Origin: Methanomassiliicoccales archaeon
GTDB lineage: Archaea; Thermoplasmatota; Thermoplasmata; Methanomassiliicoccales; JACIVX01
Assembly (NCBI GenBank): GCA_028682925.1
Contig: JAJRAG010000021.1
Location: 1-6,418 of the forward strand
Length of the DNA: 6,418 bases
Direction: 5' to 3'
The translations under genes were made by a program, and so were the position numbers. Of this stretch, positions 4,426 to 6,418 are shown piece by piece. The number at the start of each line of letters is the position of its first letter. Position 1 is the first letter of the stretch. The notes under the pieces are model-generated. The model did no database searches. It saw nothing but the letters and a program-made list of their open reading frames with translations, and had not been told where the DNA came from.

Positions 4426-5582
4426 GGCTCGACCGCACGCTGGTGGTAGCCAAGAAGACCCTACGCTCGCTCAGGCACGACCGGCGCACGGTCGCCTTCG
4501 TGGTCCTCGTCCCCCTGCTCATGATTGCGCTCTTCGGCTACACCTTCGGAGGGGAGCTGAAGGACGTGAAGGTGAGCATCGTGGACCTGGACCAGGGCGT
4601 GCTTGGTAATTCGCTGGGGAAGGCGATCAGTAACGATCTGGCGAACTCATCGACCCTGATGATAATGGAGCATTACGGCCCGGGCCAGGCAAACGCGAGC
4701 AAGGCGGACGCGGCAATCGGCCAAGTCAAGGACGGCAAGGTCTGGGCGGCGGTGGTGTTCGAGGAGGGCTTCAGTGCCTCGGTCCTCGAGGCCATCTTCA
4801 ACATGACCCACGGGCTGCCCGTGGAGCAGGCCCCGATCAAGGTGTACCTGGACTCCAGCAACCCCAACATCGCCCAGGCGGTCTCGCAGGAGGTGCAGGC
4901 GGCCATGCAACGCGTGCTGGTGAACCAATACCACCTGGTCTCGCCCATCGTCCTGGACTCGGAGCAGGTCTACGGCAAGGGCGCGGAGTTCATCGACTTC
5001 TTCGCCCCCGGCGTCATGGGCCTGGCGGCGATGATGGTGACGTTCATGCTCTCCATCGTATCCTTCGTGCACGAGCGCTCGTCCTTCACGCTGGAACGCG
5101 TCCTGACCAGCCCCATCAGCGAAGGGGAGTTCGTGGCCGGGTACGCGCTCGCCTTCGGGCTGGTGGGATTGGCACAATCGCTGGTGATCCTGACCACTGC
5201 GGTGCTGCTGTTCGACGTGAGAATCGTGGGCAGCCCGATACTCGTGCTCCTGGTCATTTTCCTGCTCGCGGTGGGCATGCAGGGGCTGGGCTTCCTCCTC
5301 TCCTCTAGGGCAAAGAGCGAGTTCCAGGCCATACAGTTCCTTCCCTTGGTTCTCTTCCCCTCCATCCTATTGGCGGGGGTCTTTTGGCCTCTGGAGGCGG
5401 TGCCCGCGCTGCTTAGGCCCATCTCCAACTTCATCCCCCTGACGTACGCGGTGGACGCCTGCAGGTCGATCATGATCCGCGGCTGGGGGATCGAGAAGGT
5501 CTGGCCCTCGATGCTGATACTGACGCTCTTCGCGGCGGCCATGCTCGCGCTCAGTGCCTACGGCCTGAAGAAGAGGGGCTGA
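4422..5582 (+). CDS. ABC-2 type exporter, membrane subunit
   Basis: This 386-residue permease is the partner of the ATPase it overlaps by four bases. The layout is classic for the ABC-2 group with a large outer domain (YhgE/NatB/DrrB-like). One membrane helix (about 22-44) is followed by an outer domain of some 150 residues (45-192) that contains VSIVDLDQG (51-59) and VYLDSSNPNIAQAVS (141-155). Five more helices follow, at about 193-216, 236-265, 271-296, 303-324 and 361-382. The stretch GVFWPLEAVPALLRPISNFI (319-338), ending in PLTYAVDACR (339-348), is the conserved ABC-2 segment between the last two helices. Substrate is not evident; relatives move drugs, lipids, Na+ or polysaccharide precursors outward. 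The short loop after helix 2 (HERSSFTLERVLTSPIS, 217-233) is the usual coupling helix contacting the ATPase. Confidence 0.93.
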   Translation: MRLDRTLVVAKKTLRSLRHDRRTVAFVVLVPLLMIALFGYTFGGELKDVKVSIVDLDQGVLGNSLGKAISNDLANSSTLMIMEHYGPGQANASKADAAIGQVKDGKVWAAVVFEEGFSASVLEAIFNMTHGLPVEQAPIKVYLDSSNPNIAQAVSQEVQAAMQRVLVNQYHLVSPIVLDSEQVYGKGAEFIDFFAPGVMGLAAMMVTFMLSIVSFVHERSSFTLERVLTSPISEGEFVAGYALAFGLVGLAQSLVILTTAVLLFDVRIVGSPILVLLVIFLLAVGMQGLGFLLSSRAKSEFQAIQFLPLVLFPSILLAGVFWPLEAVPALLRPISNFIPLTYAVDACRSIMIRGWGIEKVWPSMLILTLFAAAMLALSAYGLKKRG

Positions 5583-5628
5583 AGAGGTGGATCTGAGCTC
5601 TCGGAAATCGAAACGGGTCCATGAGGAT

Positions 5629-5639
5629 GGAGGATATCG
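5629..5639 (+). promoter_or_regulatory. Strong Shine-Dalgarno of the 20-codon ORF
   Basis: GGAGG (5629-5633) followed by ATATCG sits 6 nt before the ATG at 5640. The 10-mer GGAGGATATC recurs exactly at 5687-5696 before the next start, so the ribosome site appears duplicated. Confidence 0.5.
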
Positions 5640-5702
5640 ATGGAACGAAAAGAGAGCCTAAATGGGAGTAGAGCCATTGGGCACAAGGAGGATATCAGAT
5701 GA
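5640..5702 (+). CDS. Possible 20-residue leader or coupling ORF
   Basis: ATG 5640 opens 20 codons (MERKESLNGS then RAIGHKEDIR) and stops at TGA 5700-5702. That stop overlaps the ATG of the next gene as ATGA. It has an excellent Shine-Dalgarno (GGAGG, 6-nt spacer) and lies 57 nt after the permease stop. The product is hydrophilic and charged, with no known family. Translation would run ribosomes across the second GGAGG and deliver them to the membrane-protein start, so coupling is its likely purpose if real. The alternative is that the duplicated ribosome site is a decayed start of the same gene, or that transcription begins later (a weak CCTAAATG at 5657-5664) and the ORF is never read. Confidence 0.35.
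   Translation: MERKESLNGSRAIGHKEDIR
5687..5698 (+). promoter_or_regulatory. Shine-Dalgarno of the four-helix membrane protein
   Basis: AAGGAGG ends at 5691, with a 7-nt spacer before ATG 5699. It is nearly a full match to the archaeal anti-Shine-Dalgarno (GGAGGTGATC against GGAGGATATC) and fixes the start. It lies inside the 20-codon ORF. Confidence 0.7.
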
Positions 5703-6229
5703 CCGAGGGCCTTCGATTCGGAGCATGGTTCGACGGACACGCCGCGAAAGAGGCGATTCGGGACAGGTTGCGTCCGTCTGAACGCGTGGGGCAATTGGCG
5801 GGCGTGGTTATCGCCGCCATTGTCGCGGTGTACTTCACCGTCCTTTACACTTCGAGTTCGGGGTTCTTCACCTCGAAGTTCACCGCCGCCGACGCCGTCC
5901 TGTTCTTCGGGATCGCTTTCCTCGGCGTCATTCCCGGTTTGGTCCGGGGGATCATCGGCCGTAAGAACGCCACCCGACCGCTGGACGTAATCCTTTCCAT
6001 TTCCATGCTCGTCGCCGCGGCTTGGTTTCTGTCCAGCTTCCCGTTCGATTTCTCTCATCTCGCAGATGCGCTGCCTTCGTCGCTCCAGTTCCTGATATCC
6101 TGGATAAGCGATGGCTTCGCAAAGGCGTTGATGGTCATCGCCATCATCGCCAGCATATTCATGATAGCCTACACAACGTTGCTATACCTAGCGGTCCGTC
6201 GGAAGCTCACTGGGTCAGCAAAGGGATAG
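5699..6229 (+). CDS. Four-helix integral membrane protein of unknown function
   Basis: This is a 176-residue membrane protein with no family I recognise. A hydrophilic, charged N-terminus (1-29) precedes four predicted helices at about 30-50, 63-86, 93-114 and 139-164. Short basic loops (GRKNATRP 87-94 and a tail RRKLTGSAKG 167-176) suggest that both ends face the cytoplasm by the positive-inside rule. No cysteine, metal or catalytic motif stands out. The start is set by an ideal Shine-Dalgarno. It follows the exporter on the same strand after a 116-nt gap holding the 20-codon ORF, so it may be a late member of that operon and an accessory of the exporter, but this rests on position only. It ends 18 nt before the stop of a convergent gene. 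Confidence 0.82.
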   Translation: MTEGLRFGAWFDGHAAKEAIRDRLRPSERVGQLAGVVIAAIVAVYFTVLYTSSSGFFTSKFTAADAVLFFGIAFLGVIPGLVRGIIGRKNATRPLDVILSISMLVAAAWFLSSFPFDFSHLADALPSSLQFLISWISDGFAKALMVIAIIASIFMIAYTTLLYLAVRRKLTGSAKG

Positions 6230-6247
6230 ATGGAAAGGAATATGTTC

Positions 6248-6418
6248 TCAGGATAGTTCCATAATATGGGTCGCGAAGGTTTCCACTTTCTCCTGCCAGC
6301 CTACTTCCAGAGGTCCCTTCATGCCGGTGACAAAGACCTTTGCCTCGGCAACCTTGACCAGGCCCTTTTCCTTCAGCAGCTCGTGCATGATCGGGATGAT
6401 GTGCTGACACGCGCCTAA
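6248..6418 (-). CDS. C-terminal end of a protein, possibly flavodoxin-like (partial)
   Basis: A minus-strand frame runs in from the right edge and stops at TGA 6250-6248, giving the last 56 residues. It opens LGACQHIIPIMHELLKEKGL, continues VKVAEAKVFVTGM, and ends with WQEKVETFATHIMELS. The pattern of a small-residue turn, an amphipathic helix, a beta strand and a final W-x-x-K-V-x-x-F-A helix recalls the last beta-alpha unit of flavodoxin-type FMN proteins. The diagnostic phosphate loop lies outside the window, so this is a weak guess. Codon use (third-position G/C, few rare codons) and the convergent placement 18 nt from the membrane-protein stop support a real gene. Confidence 0.5.
   Translation of the reverse strand, partial: LGACQHIIPIMHELLKEKGLVKVAEAKVFVTGMKGPLEVGWQEKVETFATHIMELS

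Noticed and set aside
3655..5177. Long antisense frames opposite the ABC genes (3655-4272 and 4647-5177)
   Set aside because: The G+C-rich coding strand leaves open antisense frames. Their products are low-complexity, with many His/Arg/Gly, while the plus strand carries complete ABC motifs.
1..6418. CRISPR array, insertion sequence or transposase
   Set aside because: No regularly spaced direct repeats and no transposase-like product were seen in the readable frames.

Overview
This window is prokaryotic and most likely archaeal. Two genes have TATA-like boxes preceded by A-rich BRE-like sequence, placed about 28-31 nt upstream of the start codon. That fits short-leader or leaderless archaeal transcription, and no bacterial -35/-10 pairs stand out. 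A euryarchaeal lineage such as Thermoplasmatota is a guess from general feel, not something the sequence proves. The window is accessory in character: unrelated single genes, wide structured intergenic regions and a dispersed repeat on the left, and a compact G+C-rich transporter operon on the right.

Left (1-1543): the C-terminal end of a probable NAD-dependent sugar-nucleotide epimerase/dehydratase (+) is followed by about 300 nt rich in inverted repeats, with a very uncertain 39-residue ORF on the minus strand. Next, on the minus strand, are a 55-residue zinc-ribbon protein and a SRAP (YedK/HMCES) abasic-site-protection protein with all four catalytic residues and a GTG start. SRAP is transcribed divergently from the next gene.

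Middle (1544-3681): an FkbM-family methyltransferase (+) and a two-part GNAT acetyltransferase (+). They are separated by a 224-nt gap whose centre can form two mutually exclusive RNA folds. The 249-nt gap after the acetyltransferase holds a strong hairpin joined to a copy of the repeat.

Right (3682-6418): an ABC-2 type exporter, with ATPase and permease overlapping by ATGA. It is followed by a possible 20-codon ORF with its own Shine-Dalgarno, which itself overlaps by ATGA the start of a four-helix membrane protein of unknown function. A convergent partial gene on the minus strand runs off the right edge; it may be the tail of a flavodoxin-like protein.

The most novel signals are three. First, a roughly 41-50 bp hairpin-plus-tail repeat occurs in three intergenic regions, always in the same orientation (264-304, 1420-1469, 3470-3519). 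Second, there is the bistable structured element at 2464-2550. Third, there is the translationally chained mini-ORF with a duplicated ribosome binding site at 5629-5702. The epimerase tail and the methyltransferase together suggest a surface-glycan neighbourhood on the left. The exporter operon looks functionally separate.
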